Of a DNA stretch of 52,645 nt, positions 25,069 to 33,545 are shown one piece after another. This DNA is from a candidate division KSB1 bacterium (GTDB lineage: Bacteria; Zhuqueibacterota; Zhuqueibacteria; Thermofontimicrobiales; Thermofontimicrobiaceae). Made by a program: the position numbers and the translations under genes. Below the pieces are notes generated by a model. The model was given only the letters and a program-made list of their open reading frames with translations. It was not told where the DNA came from and did no database searches. The stretch lies in NCBI GenBank assembly GCA_034506395.1, contig JAPDPQ010000034.1, positions 1 through 52,645 on the forward strand, written 5' to 3'. Position 1 is the first letter of the stretch; each line of letters starts with the position of its first letter.

Positions 25069-26587
25069 AGTTCTTCACTTTATTCAAAGTTGAAGAATTG
25101 CCATTTATCGGCAGATGGATCGTAAATGTAGTCCCTTTCCCCAACTTGCTGGTGACGTCGATCTTCCCATTATGTTTTTCGATGATCCCCCAGACGATGG
25201 CGAGCCCCAACCCAGTACCTTTTTGCCCTTTGGTCGTATAAAACGGCTCAAAAATCTTGGTCAGATTTTCAGGAGCAATCCCGCAGCCTGTATCCGTCAC
25301 TTCAATGACAATAAACTCAGATTCGGTTCTGTCACTATTTTTTACAACGATAGTAATCTCGCCACCTTTTTCATCGATCGCATCTGCTGCATTGACAAGC
25401 AAGTTAATCATCACCTGTTGCAACTGATTACCGTCGGCTCTAATCAATGGCAAATTATTCGGAATGTTGATATGCAACGAGATATTTTTGAGACTCAACT
25501 GGTTGCGCATAATTCGCACTGCTCGATCAATCACCTCTTGAATATCGACGCTCGTCTTTTTGGGAGGCTCTTGTCGTGCAAAATCAAGCAATCGTTTCAC
25601 AATATCGCGACAGCGCAGCGTTTCTTTTACAATGACCTCGAGATCTTCCTTCACTTCTGAGGCCAGGTCGGTTCGTTTTAGCAACATGCTGCTATAAGAC
25701 AAGACGCCAGTAAGTGGATTGTTGATCTCATGGGCAATCCCAGAGGTCAGGCGCCCAAGCGAGGCTAACTTATCGGATTGGTAGAGCTGCCGTTGCGCAG
25801 CGACCAGCTTTGTGGTCATCTCATTGAACGATCGAGCCAAATGCCCGAGCTCATCTTTTTTAATCGGTTCAATTTTGTATTCGAGATTGCCATTTGCAAC
25901 GATCTTTGTCGCCGTCACTAAGCGTTCAACAGGCTTGCCCACTAATCGATGCACCAACAACCAGAGCATGACACTGATCGCGATAATGGCGCTCCCACCA
26001 ATGATCAAAATCTTCTTTCGGTTGGCAGCAATCTGTTGTTCCACCTCCACGAGCGACATGGTCACATCGAGAACTCCAAGGACGGATTGGTTTTGATCGT
26101 GAGCATGACACTCTGCTTGCCAGCAGCTCGGCTCATTATAAATTGGATTGATGATCGCCAAACTTTTTCTATTCTTCGCGGAAGTAAAAATCCTGGTACG
26201 CTCAGGTATGGTCAATTTTTCAATCGGTGCGTCTTCTGCATGACATGCATAACAAGATTCTGCTTTTTTATCAACCATCTGGTTAATTTCGGTCGTGTCC
26301 GTGGAATAAATTATTTCCCCGAGTTTGTTAAATATACGTATCTTTTCGATGCATGGCTGTTCGCTGATGGTCTCGATGATTTGATAGGTATGCTCCCGCT
26401 GGTTTAGCAGCATGTCATATCTCGTCCCGCTTTTGATTACTTCGCTGCAATGATTGGCGTTTTGCTCGACCAGTTGGATCATGGCGCGGTGCTGCGATTC
26501 AAAAATGACATAAAAAAAAATGACAACGATCGAAATCGTTGTGCCTCCCACAGCGAGGATGAGCTTGTAGCTAATTTTGTTGAGCAT
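25052..26587 (-). CDS. Sensor histidine kinase with two heme-attachment motifs in its periplasmic domain
   Basis: The 511-aa protein has membrane helix 1 (about 8-29), a periplasmic region (30-190), helix 2 (about 192-212), HAMP (about 213-265), HisKA with His286 in AHEINNP, and HATPase (about 385-500) with DTGCGIAP and GTGLGLAIV. The periplasmic region holds C112-Y-A-C115-H116 and C155-WQAE-C160-H161, one classical and one CX4CH c-heme site. A diheme redox sensor is therefore likely. Its start codon is preceded by a minus-strand promoter (26673-26701). The overlapping downstream gene is its probable response regulator. The position beside the cytochrome cluster suggests control of respiratory electron flow. 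Confidence 0.87.
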   Translation of the reverse strand: MLNKISYKLILAVGGTTISIVVIFFYVIFESQHRAMIQLVEQNANHCSEVIKSGTRYDMLLNQREHTYQIIETISEQPCIEKIRIFNKLGEIIYSTDTTEINQMVDKKAESCYACHAEDAPIEKLTIPERTRIFTSAKNRKSLAIINPIYNEPSCWQAECHAHDQNQSVLGVLDVTMSLVEVEQQIAANRKKILIIGGSAIIAISVMLWLLVHRLVGKPVERLVTATKIVANGNLEYKIEPIKKDELGHLARSFNEMTTKLVAAQRQLYQSDKLASLGRLTSGIAHEINNPLTGVLSYSSMLLKRTDLASEVKEDLEVIVKETLRCRDIVKRLLDFARQEPPKKTSVDIQEVIDRAVRIMRNQLSLKNISLHINIPNNLPLIRADGNQLQQVMINLLVNAADAIDEKGGEITIVVKNSDRTESEFIVIEVTDTGCGIAPENLTKIFEPFYTTKGQKGTGLGLAIVWGIIEKHNGKIDVTSKLGKGTTFTIHLPINGNSSTLNKVKNYESTI

Positions 26588-26672
26588 TGGATATTAGGAC
26601 CAAAATCCAGTTGTTAAGATAAAAATGATCTCATGAAAAATAACGCTGAGAATTTTTAACTTTTTTTGAATG

Positions 26673-26701
26673 AATATAAACCAATTGTTGATTATAGTCA
26701 A
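26673..26701 (-). promoter_or_regulatory. Sigma70-like promoter of the diheme kinase/regulator operon
   Basis: On the minus strand: TTGACT (26701-26696), 17 bases, TATATT (26678-26673), about 85 bases before the ATG at 26587. It is divergent from, and nearly identical to, the plus-strand promoter at 26852. Confidence 0.6.
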
Positions 26702-26851
26702 GCGAAAAATTCAAGGCGCAAAGGCAGCAGATATCGCTTCGATCTTGTCTACTTATTGCAATTATGTTATTGGTGATTTAATCCACTATTTTGTTGTTCT
26801 TTGCCACAGAATCTCAGCGTCCAACTTTTTTAAATAAAATTAAAAAAAGCG

Positions 26852-26880
26852 TTGACTTATTTAGAAAGATGTATTATATT
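26852..26880 (+). promoter_or_regulatory. Sigma70-like promoter of the mobA-fdhD-fdhE unit
   Basis: TTGACT (26852-26857), 17-base spacer, TATATT (26875-26880). The first gene starts 360 bases further on, so the transcript has a long leader (see 26928). Confidence 0.6.
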
Positions 26881-26927
26881 ATCCCCGTAACAGAATTATG
26901 AAATCTCAAATGGTTCTAAAATAAAAT

Positions 26928-26946
26928 AAACCGATAAGCGGTTTTT
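26928..26946 (+). terminator. Small leader hairpin, possible attenuator
   Basis: AAACCG (26928-26933) and CGGTTT (26939-26944) pair over the loop ATAAG, followed by TT. It lies about 45 bases after the predicted transcription start, where it could end a short RNA or attenuate mobA expression. The remaining leader to 27239 is AT-rich, and I cannot match it to the Moco riboswitch or any other known RNA. Confidence 0.3.
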
Positions 26947-27239
26947 GGATAATTGTCCAATCTCGTTTTAGTTGCTTGAGAAAAAATTATGCTGATCCCG
27001 AATGTGAATTCAGCTTTGTTTTCTTATCTCCCCTTGCCCGCTTTCAGTATTTTTTTCTTCGTCTCAATTCTTAGGCTTTCTTTTTTCAAATGTAATTTAT
27101 CCTTGAGAATCGATTTTCTGGGGTTCATTTAATTAGAAAATCATATCATAAATGAAATAGGCTTGAAAAAATTAAATCAAACTGAACAAAATTCGAAACT
27201 GAGATCTGATCTATTGATCAAAAGGAGCATGAAAGAAGC

Positions 27240-27818
27240 TTGACCGGAATTATTTTAGCAGGTGGCAAAAACAGCCGCATCGCCATGACCAAAGCACTGA
27301 TTCGATTTGGCGATACGACCATAATCGAGAGAACTGTCAATCTTTTTCGGAAGCTGTTTAATGAGATCATTGTCGTCACCAATCAATTTAGCGACTATGA
27401 ACATCTAAACGTGAAATTGATAAAAGACCAGATCCCTGGTACTGGGCCGTTAGGTGGATTGTACTCAGGTCTGCGAGCCGCTTCCTCCGATTACAGTTTA
27501 GTAGTAGCCTGTGATATGCCGTTTATTGATTCCGGCATTATTCTCCACCTTCAAAATTATGTCTACTTGGCAGAATATGATGTAATCATCCCCGAACTGA
27601 ACGGATTCATCGAACCGTTGTGCGCCTTCTATTCAAAAAACTGCATCCCGGCTATTGAAGCGCACCTCGGTCAAGGAGATTTCAAAATTCGCTCGTTCTA
27701 TCCTCGTGTCAGGGTAAAAGAGGTGCCATGCAATCACTTTCGCTCAATTGAGCGCGCATTTTTCAATATTAATACCAGAGAAGATCTGCAATTAGCGAGA
27801 AAACTCCATTGTGGATGA
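27240..27818 (+). CDS. mobA: Molybdenum cofactor guanylyltransferase
   Basis: The 192-aa protein has the nucleotidyl-transferase start TGIILAGGKNSR and KALIRFG, then GTGPLGGL and the metal-binding ACDMPF, all typical of MobA. It attaches GMP to molybdopterin to make the bis-MGD cofactor needed by the formate dehydrogenase encoded downstream. Its usual RMGxDK signature is degenerate here (RIAMTK). The start is TTG at 27240, 12 bases after AAAGGAG. An ATG at 27229 sits at ideal distance from that site but opens only MKEA before TGA, in another frame (see findings). The stop overlaps the fdhD start. Confidence 0.85.
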   Translation: MTGIILAGGKNSRIAMTKALIRFGDTTIIERTVNLFRKLFNEIIVVTNQFSDYEHLNVKLIKDQIPGTGPLGGLYSGLRAASSDYSLVVACDMPFIDSGIILHLQNYVYLAEYDVIIPELNGFIEPLCAFYSKNCIPAIEAHLGQGDFKIRSFYPRVRVKEVPCNHFRSIERAFFNINTREDLQLARKLHCG

Positions 27819-28593
27819 TCTATTAGAAAAGATAGCTATTGTTCAAATCGCCGATGATAAAAGATTTGAATTGGATGATGTTGTCGTTAAAGAGACCCCG
27901 CTGACAATTTTTGTCAATGACGAAGAATTGGTAACATTATTGTGTTTACCTCAGCATCAGAAAAACTTGGCAATTGGATTTTTATTTTCAGAAGGAATTA
28001 TTACCAGCAAAGTTGAGATTGAAAGCTTACATTTCAATGCCAATCGAGGGCTTGTTTGGATCAAATTGAATAAGCCTTTTGCTATAGATGATAATTTTCG
28101 GAGAGGCCGAACTGTTACTACGGGTTGTGCGAGGGGCTTAACTTTTCATCAGATTTTTGAAAAATGGAATGGCGATTTTGTTTCAAGTAAGTTGACGATC
28201 GATCATCGGATCATCCCAGCATTGCTGACGGATTTTAAAAATCGGTCGCAGCTATTTCGCGCGACTGGGGGAACTCATAGTGCGTTGCTTTATCAAGAGG
28301 ATCGGTTTTTGCTTGAGCGGGAGGATATCGGCCGTCATAATGCCATTGATAAGATTATTGGCGAATGCGTGATGCATGATATTCCTGGCGCTGATAAGAT
28401 TTTGATGACTAGTGGTCGAGTTTCTTCGGAAATTTTGCTCAAAACTGCCCGCTATCAAATTCCGATTTTGATTTCGCATGGAGCACCGACCTCAGCCGCT
28501 CTTAAACTGGCTGAAGAAATCGGCATGACGCTGGTGGGTTTCGCTCGCGGAAAACGGATGAATATTTATACGAATGATTGGCGAATCAAGTGA
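27811..28593 (+). CDS. fdhD: Formate dehydrogenase accessory sulfurtransferase
   Basis: The 260-aa product matches FdhD along its length: EETPLTI-like start (KETPLTIFVN), 'LPQHQKNLAIGFLFSEGII', 'TTGCARG', 'FRATGGTHSALL', 'REDIGRHNAIDKIIG' and 'SHGAPTSAALKLA'. FdhD passes sulfur from a cysteine desulfurase to the Mo-bisMGD of formate dehydrogenase. The active loop here shows one Cys (GCARG) rather than a CxxC pair. The start is GTG at 27811, eight bases inside the end of mobA, so the two are translationally coupled. Confidence 0.92.
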   Translation: MDDLLEKIAIVQIADDKRFELDDVVVKETPLTIFVNDEELVTLLCLPQHQKNLAIGFLFSEGIITSKVEIESLHFNANRGLVWIKLNKPFAIDDNFRRGRTVTTGCARGLTFHQIFEKWNGDFVSSKLTIDHRIIPALLTDFKNRSQLFRATGGTHSALLYQEDRFLLEREDIGRHNAIDKIIGECVMHDIPGADKILMTSGRVSSEILLKTARYQIPILISHGAPTSAALKLAEEIGMTLVGFARGKRMNIYTNDWRIK

Positions 28594-28614
28594 TAAACGC
28601 TCATGAGGAGCACC

Positions 28615-29511
28615 ATGACGCTTGAGGCTCAAATCAATTTCTTGAAAAAAAGGGGACAATTTGATGAAGCTTATTTGTTATTCTTGCGACAAATTTTGAC
28701 CTTCCAGTCGGATCTGAAAGCAAAAATTAATAGGGAAAAACTTGCAATCCTGGGGAGAACCAGCGATGTCGACTCTCGGTTGCAAATGGGGCTCCCTTTG
28801 TTGGAGAAAAATAACATCTATATCGAAGGCGATGCTGTTCACTCCGATTTCGCCCAATTTCTTTTGATGCTCGAAAATTACCCTCAAGAATATCCGCCAG
28901 AAAACATTACGGCTTTGCGCAATCTATTCAATGAAAATGACAGGTTTCCGGACCAATTTATCCAAGCTTTTGTGGCTGAGAATAAAGACTATTTCAGCCA
29001 GCTCTCTCAAGCCTATGATATTGCACCAGGCACACTGATTTTTATAGCAAAAACGGTTAGCTTACCATTTTTAGAAGCACTTGCTGAATTGTTGAAACCA
29101 TATTTGGACAAGAAAAACGAAGTCTGGCTGCGACCATTTTGTCCATTATGTGGTAATTTCGCTGGGATGGCCAGGTTAGAAAAAGAAAATAGACAACGAC
29201 ATCTATGGTGTGCCACCTGCCATACAGAATGGGCTTTTCATCGAAACCAATGTCCCTATTGTTCCAATAACCACCCAAATGGCATTCGATATTTTTTTGA
29301 TGATAATGAGCCACTTTATCGGGTTTATATTTGCGATGAATGCAAACGATATCTGAAGACTGTAGATGAGAAGAATTACGGGTATATTCATCCGCTGCAA
29401 CTTGAGCTGGAAGACATGATCACTTACTATTTGGATGAAATTGCAGTTAAAGAGGGCTATCGAAGTCCACTTTGGTGGTACGATCTAGATATGCCTCGTC
29501 ATGCGAATTAA
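28615..29511 (+). CDS. fdhE: FdhE-like formate dehydrogenase accessory protein
   Basis: The start chosen is the ATG at 28615 (AGGAG five bases upstream), not the in-frame ATG at 28603; the protein has 298 residues. The C-terminal half holds four CxxC knuckles: CPLC, CATC, CPYC and CDEC. This is the rubredoxin-like iron site of FdhE, which binds formate dehydrogenase during assembly. The N-terminal half is helical and variable, as in the family. It lies between fdhD and the dehydrogenase structural genes. Confidence 0.87.
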   Translation: MTLEAQINFLKKRGQFDEAYLLFLRQILTFQSDLKAKINREKLAILGRTSDVDSRLQMGLPLLEKNNIYIEGDAVHSDFAQFLLMLENYPQEYPPENITALRNLFNENDRFPDQFIQAFVAENKDYFSQLSQAYDIAPGTLIFIAKTVSLPFLEALAELLKPYLDKKNEVWLRPFCPLCGNFAGMARLEKENRQRHLWCATCHTEWAFHRNQCPYCSNNHPNGIRYFFDDNEPLYRVYICDECKRYLKTVDEKNYGYIHPLQLELEDMITYYLDEIAVKEGYRSPLWWYDLDMPRHAN

Positions 29512-29732
29512 CGATTAAGTTGCGGAATCGAAATGCCATGTCTGGACAGTGAATGATCCTGCTTAAATCGATTTGATTTATTTGTTATGTAGCTATTCTC
29601 ACGATTCGAGTGATTCGCTGATCACAACATCTTATGTGATAACTCCCATCGAAATCAGTAAAAAGTTAGATCAATCATTAACTCATAACTAATTCTGGCA
29701 TATTTAAAATTTCAGCGGAGGAGAAGGCGGAT

Positions 29733-32700
29733 ATGAATGTATCGAGAAGAGGATTCTTGAAAGCTTCATGGGTCGCTGGTTCCACGCTCGCATTGGGAGG
29801 TCTTGGGTGGAGTAAGGCATTTGCTAAATCGCCCAAGGAATATAAGTTGAAATATGCGACGGAAACCACGACCATTTGCCCGTACTGTGCCGTTGGATGT
29901 GGTATCATCGTTGCTTCGCACAACGGTAAGGTGATCAACACTGAGGGAAATCCGGATCATCCGATCAATCGCGGTTCTTTATGCAGCAAGGGCAGCTCCT
30001 TGTATCAATTGGCCAATAACCCGAGACGGCTGACCAAAGTATTGTATCGCGCGCCTTATAGTGACAAGTGGGAAGAAAAATCCTGGGAGTGGGCGCTGGA
30101 CGAAATTGCAAAGCGGATCAAAGCGACCCGCGATGCCTCGTTCACCGAAAAAAACGAAAAGGGTCAGGTTGTCAATCGCACCACGCAGATTGCCTCGGTT
30201 GGCAGTGCCGCATTAGATAACGAAGAATGCTGGCTTTACCAAAAGATGCTTCGCTCATTGGGCCTGGTGTATATCGAACACCAGGCACGGATATGACACT
30301 CGGCAACTGTAGCGGCTCTGGCAGAGTCGTTTGGCCGAGGGGCAATGACCAATCATTGGAATGACATTGCCAATGCCGATTGTATTCTCATCATGGGGAG
30401 CAATGCGGCAGAAAATCATCCAATTTCGTTCAAATATGTCACGAAAGCCATAGAACGCGGTGCGACATTAATTAGTGTGGATCCTCGATATACACGGACC
30501 TCCGCGAAAGCGCACATTTATGCTTCATTGCGCTCGGGAACTGATATCGCATTTCTGGGCGGTATGATTAAATACATATTGGATAATGAGCTTTACAACA
30601 AAGAATATGTAATCGAGTACACCAATGCTGCCCATCTCATTAATCCCGAGTTTAAATTTGAAGACGGGTTGTTCTCAGGTTATGATGCAGAGAAACGCAG
30701 ATATGACAAGACAACCTGGGCTTATCAACTCGATTCCAGGGGAATTCCAAAACGGGACGTCACGCTTCGAGATCCGAATTGCGTGTTCCAATTGTTGAAG
30801 AAGCATTTCTCCCGCTATAATCTTGAGATCGTATCGAAAATCACTGGGACTCCGACCGAAAAGTTGCTTGAGGTGTACAGAGCCTATTGTGAAACTGGCA
30901 AGCCAGGGAAAGCGGGAACGATTCTGTACGCTATGGGCTGGACTCAGCACACGGTGGGCACCCAAAATATTCGGGCGATGTCCATTATCCAATTGCTGCT
31001 CGGCAATATTGGCGTTGCTGGTGGCGGAGTGAATGCTCTGCGCGGTGAATCCAACGTTCAAGGATCCACGGATCATGGGTTGCTGTTCCATATTCTGCCT
31101 GGCTATTTGAAGACACCCAAGGCGTCTCAACAGACTCTGGCTGACTATAACGACCAGTCTTTTGCAAAAAGCAACGATCCGATGAGCGCCAACTGGTGGA
31201 GCAACTATGCGAAATATTCGGTCAGCTTTTTGAAATCGATGTTCGGTGAGCATGCCCAAAAAGAGAACGATTTCGGCTACTCTTGGTTACCGAAAATCGA
31301 GGATACTGGCAATTATTCTTGGATCAGCTTATTCAACGCCATGGATAAAGGCGAGATCAAAGGATTCTTTGCATGGGGACAGAATCCAGCATGTAGCGGC
31401 CCTAATAGCGACGGCACGATCAAAGCGATGACCAATCTTGATTGGCTGGTAAATGTCAATCTCTGGGAAACAGAGACTGGAGCTTTTTGGAAAGCACCTG
31501 GCGTCGATCCGAAAACGGTAAAGACCGAGGTATTTCTTTTGCCTTGTGCAGCATCCATGGAGAAAGAAGGTAGCGTAACCAATAGCGGCCGCTGGATGCA
31601 ATGGCGCTACAAAGCCGTTGATCCGCCTGGCGAAGCAAAGCCGGATGCGGAGATCATGCATGAACTCTTTACTCGAATTAGGCGATTGTATGAGACCGAG
31701 GGCGGTGCATTTCCTGATCCGATCCTTAAAGTGAAATGGGACTATGCACCGAACGGCCATGTTGATCCCCATCTCATCGCTAAAGAGATCAATGGCTACG
31801 ATTTAACTACTGGGAAGCTTGTGGCCAAGTTCGCGGACCTGAAAGATGATGGCACAACTTCATCCGGTTGCTGGATCTATTGCGCCAGCTATACGGAAGC
31901 GGGCAACATGGCTGCAAGGACCGACAATAAAGATCCCTCAGGAATTGGGCTCTATCCTAAATGGGCGTGGGCATGGCCAGTGAACCGACGGATCCTTTAT
32001 AATCGGGCTTCCGTGGACAAATATGGACAGCCATTTGATAAAGAACATCCCGTTATTCGCTGGGATCCAACTGCAAACAATGGTGAAGGCGCTTGGGTCG
32101 GCGATGTGCCCGATGGCCCGTGGCCTCCGCTGGCGAACAAGGAGAAAGGCAAATACCCGTTCATCATGCGAGAGGAGGGCTTTGCCCGGATTTTCGGAAT
32201 GGGTTTAGCTGATGGACCATTCCCAGAACACTACGAGCCGCTGGAATGTCCAGTCGAAAAGAATTTGCTGTCGAGCGTATTGCTCAATCCCACGGCCAAG
32301 GCGTGGCACAAAGTGGAAGGCAACATGAACAAATTTGCTGCAGTGTGCGATCCAAGGTACCCATTTGTCGCCACAACCTATCGAGTGTCCGAACACTGGC
32401 AAACTGGTGCGATGACCCGACAACAAGAATGGCTGGTGGAAATGCAGCCAGAGATGTTCGTGGAGATGAGCAAGGAATTGGCGAACGAACTGGGGATTAA
32501 AAATGGCGATCGAGTGATAGTTGAATCAGCTCGTGGGGTTGTCCGCGCCAAAGCGGTGGTGACGGGTCGCTTCAAACCATTCAAAATTGGCGATGGTCAG
32601 ACCATCCATGAAGTCGGATTACCGTATTGCTTTGGATTCATCGGATTGGCCACAGGTGACAGCGCCAATAAATTAGCTCCAGCGATCGGCGATGCTAATA

Positions 32701-32756
32701 CCATGATCCCTGAATCCAAAGCGTTCTTGGTCAATGTCAGGAAGGAGGTGGCGTGA
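29733..32756 (+). CDS. fdnG: Selenocysteine-containing formate dehydrogenase, catalytic subunit
   Basis: Two open frames, 29733-30296 and the one beginning 30297, are in the same phase and separated only by TGA at 30294-30296. Read as selenocysteine the product has 1007 residues with Sec188 in the context HQARI-U-HSATVAAL, which lines up with NQARV-U-HGPTVASL of E. coli FdnG. It has a Tat signal (SRRGFLK), a [4Fe-4S] site (CPYCAVGC...LCSKG, residues about 50-85), molybdopterin domains and a C-terminal MGD-binding domain (about 880-1005). It oxidises formate in the periplasm and hands electrons to the ferredoxin subunit encoded next. The ATG follows GGAGGAGAAGG. Automated callers will split this gene or call it a pseudogene. 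Confidence 0.95.
30294..30339 (+). promoter_or_regulatory. SECIS-like element and selenocysteine UGA codon
   Basis: Downstream of the UGA, CTCGGC (30299-30304) can pair with GCCGAG (30334-30339), enclosing an inner stem capped near GGCTCTG (30314-30320). Counted from the UGA, G16, U17, G19, C20, G22, U24, C25, U26 and G27 coincide with the E. coli fdhF/fdnG-type SECIS core as I recall it. I aligned and paired it by eye and computed no folding energy. Confidence 0.65.
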
Positions 32757-33544
32757 TGAAACACGTATCATTTCTCATCGATATCACAAAATGCATCGGT
32801 TGCCGCGGCTGTCAGGTGGCCTGCAAACAATGGAACCGATTGCCCGGCGAAAAGACCGTCAATGTTGGGACGCATCAGAATCCGCCAATCCTTTCTGCCA
32901 AGACCTGGACCCTGATCCGCTTCGATGAATTCGAAAAGGAACAAGGAGTCGATTGGGTATTCACCAAGATCGGATGTATGCATTGCGAGAAGCCTGGTTG
33001 CGCCTCGGTCTGTCCAGTTGGAGCGCTGCATAAAACCGAGACTGGTGCAGTGATTTATGACGACCACAAATGTATCGGCTGTCGCTATTGCATGATGGGC
33101 TGCCCATTTCGCATCCCGACATTCGAATGGGATAAGGCGTTCCCATATATCCGCAAATGCACATTTTGCTACGATCGGTTATCTGAAGGCGAAATTCCAG
33201 CTTGTGCCAAGGCTTGTCCAACTGGTGCCATCACTTTTGGAGAGCGCACCGAGCTGATCGAAGAAGGAAAAAAGCGCATCAATGCAAACACTGGCAGGTA
33301 CAATCCCCATCTTTATGGAGAAAAAGAAGTTGGTGGAACGTCCGTCCTTTATCTCGCTCCAAAAGGAATTGAATTCGCATCCTTAGGCTTTCCAACTTTG
33401 GGTGAACGGGCGCTGCCTACCTGGACGCATAATGCGCTGAAATTTGTGCCTGGTCAGATCGTGGTCGTGAGTGCACTCATGACTGCGTTCTATTGGTTGA
33501 CCAAGCGGAAGATGAAGAACAAAGCCGAACAAGAGGAGGTGTAG
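32756..33544 (+). CDS. fdnH: Formate dehydrogenase four-cluster ferredoxin subunit with C-terminal membrane anchor
   Basis: The ATG at 32756 overlaps the catalytic-subunit stop and lies seven bases after AGGAGG; a GTG at 32753 is the alternative. The 262-aa protein holds four cysteine groups (CIGCRGCQVAC, CMHCEKPGCASVC, CIGCRYCMMGC, CTFC...CAKAC) for four [4Fe-4S] clusters and a single C-terminal membrane helix (about 228-248), as in FdnH/HybA. It carries electrons from the molybdenum subunit to the membrane subunit encoded next. It has no Tat signal of its own and is presumably exported with the catalytic subunit. Confidence 0.92.
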   Translation: MKHVSFLIDITKCIGCRGCQVACKQWNRLPGEKTVNVGTHQNPPILSAKTWTLIRFDEFEKEQGVDWVFTKIGCMHCEKPGCASVCPVGALHKTETGAVIYDDHKCIGCRYCMMGCPFRIPTFEWDKAFPYIRKCTFCYDRLSEGEIPACAKACPTGAITFGERTELIEEGKKRINANTGRYNPHLYGEKEVGGTSVLYLAPKGIEFASLGFPTLGERALPTWTHNALKFVPGQIVVVSALMTAFYWLTKRKMKNKAEQEEV

Positions 33545-33545
33545 C

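Noticed and set aside
30297..30344. Reading the formate dehydrogenase as a frameshifted or broken pseudogene
   Set aside because: There is no frame change; only a TGA interrupts, at the exact site of selenocysteine in known homologues, and the sequence on both sides is intact.
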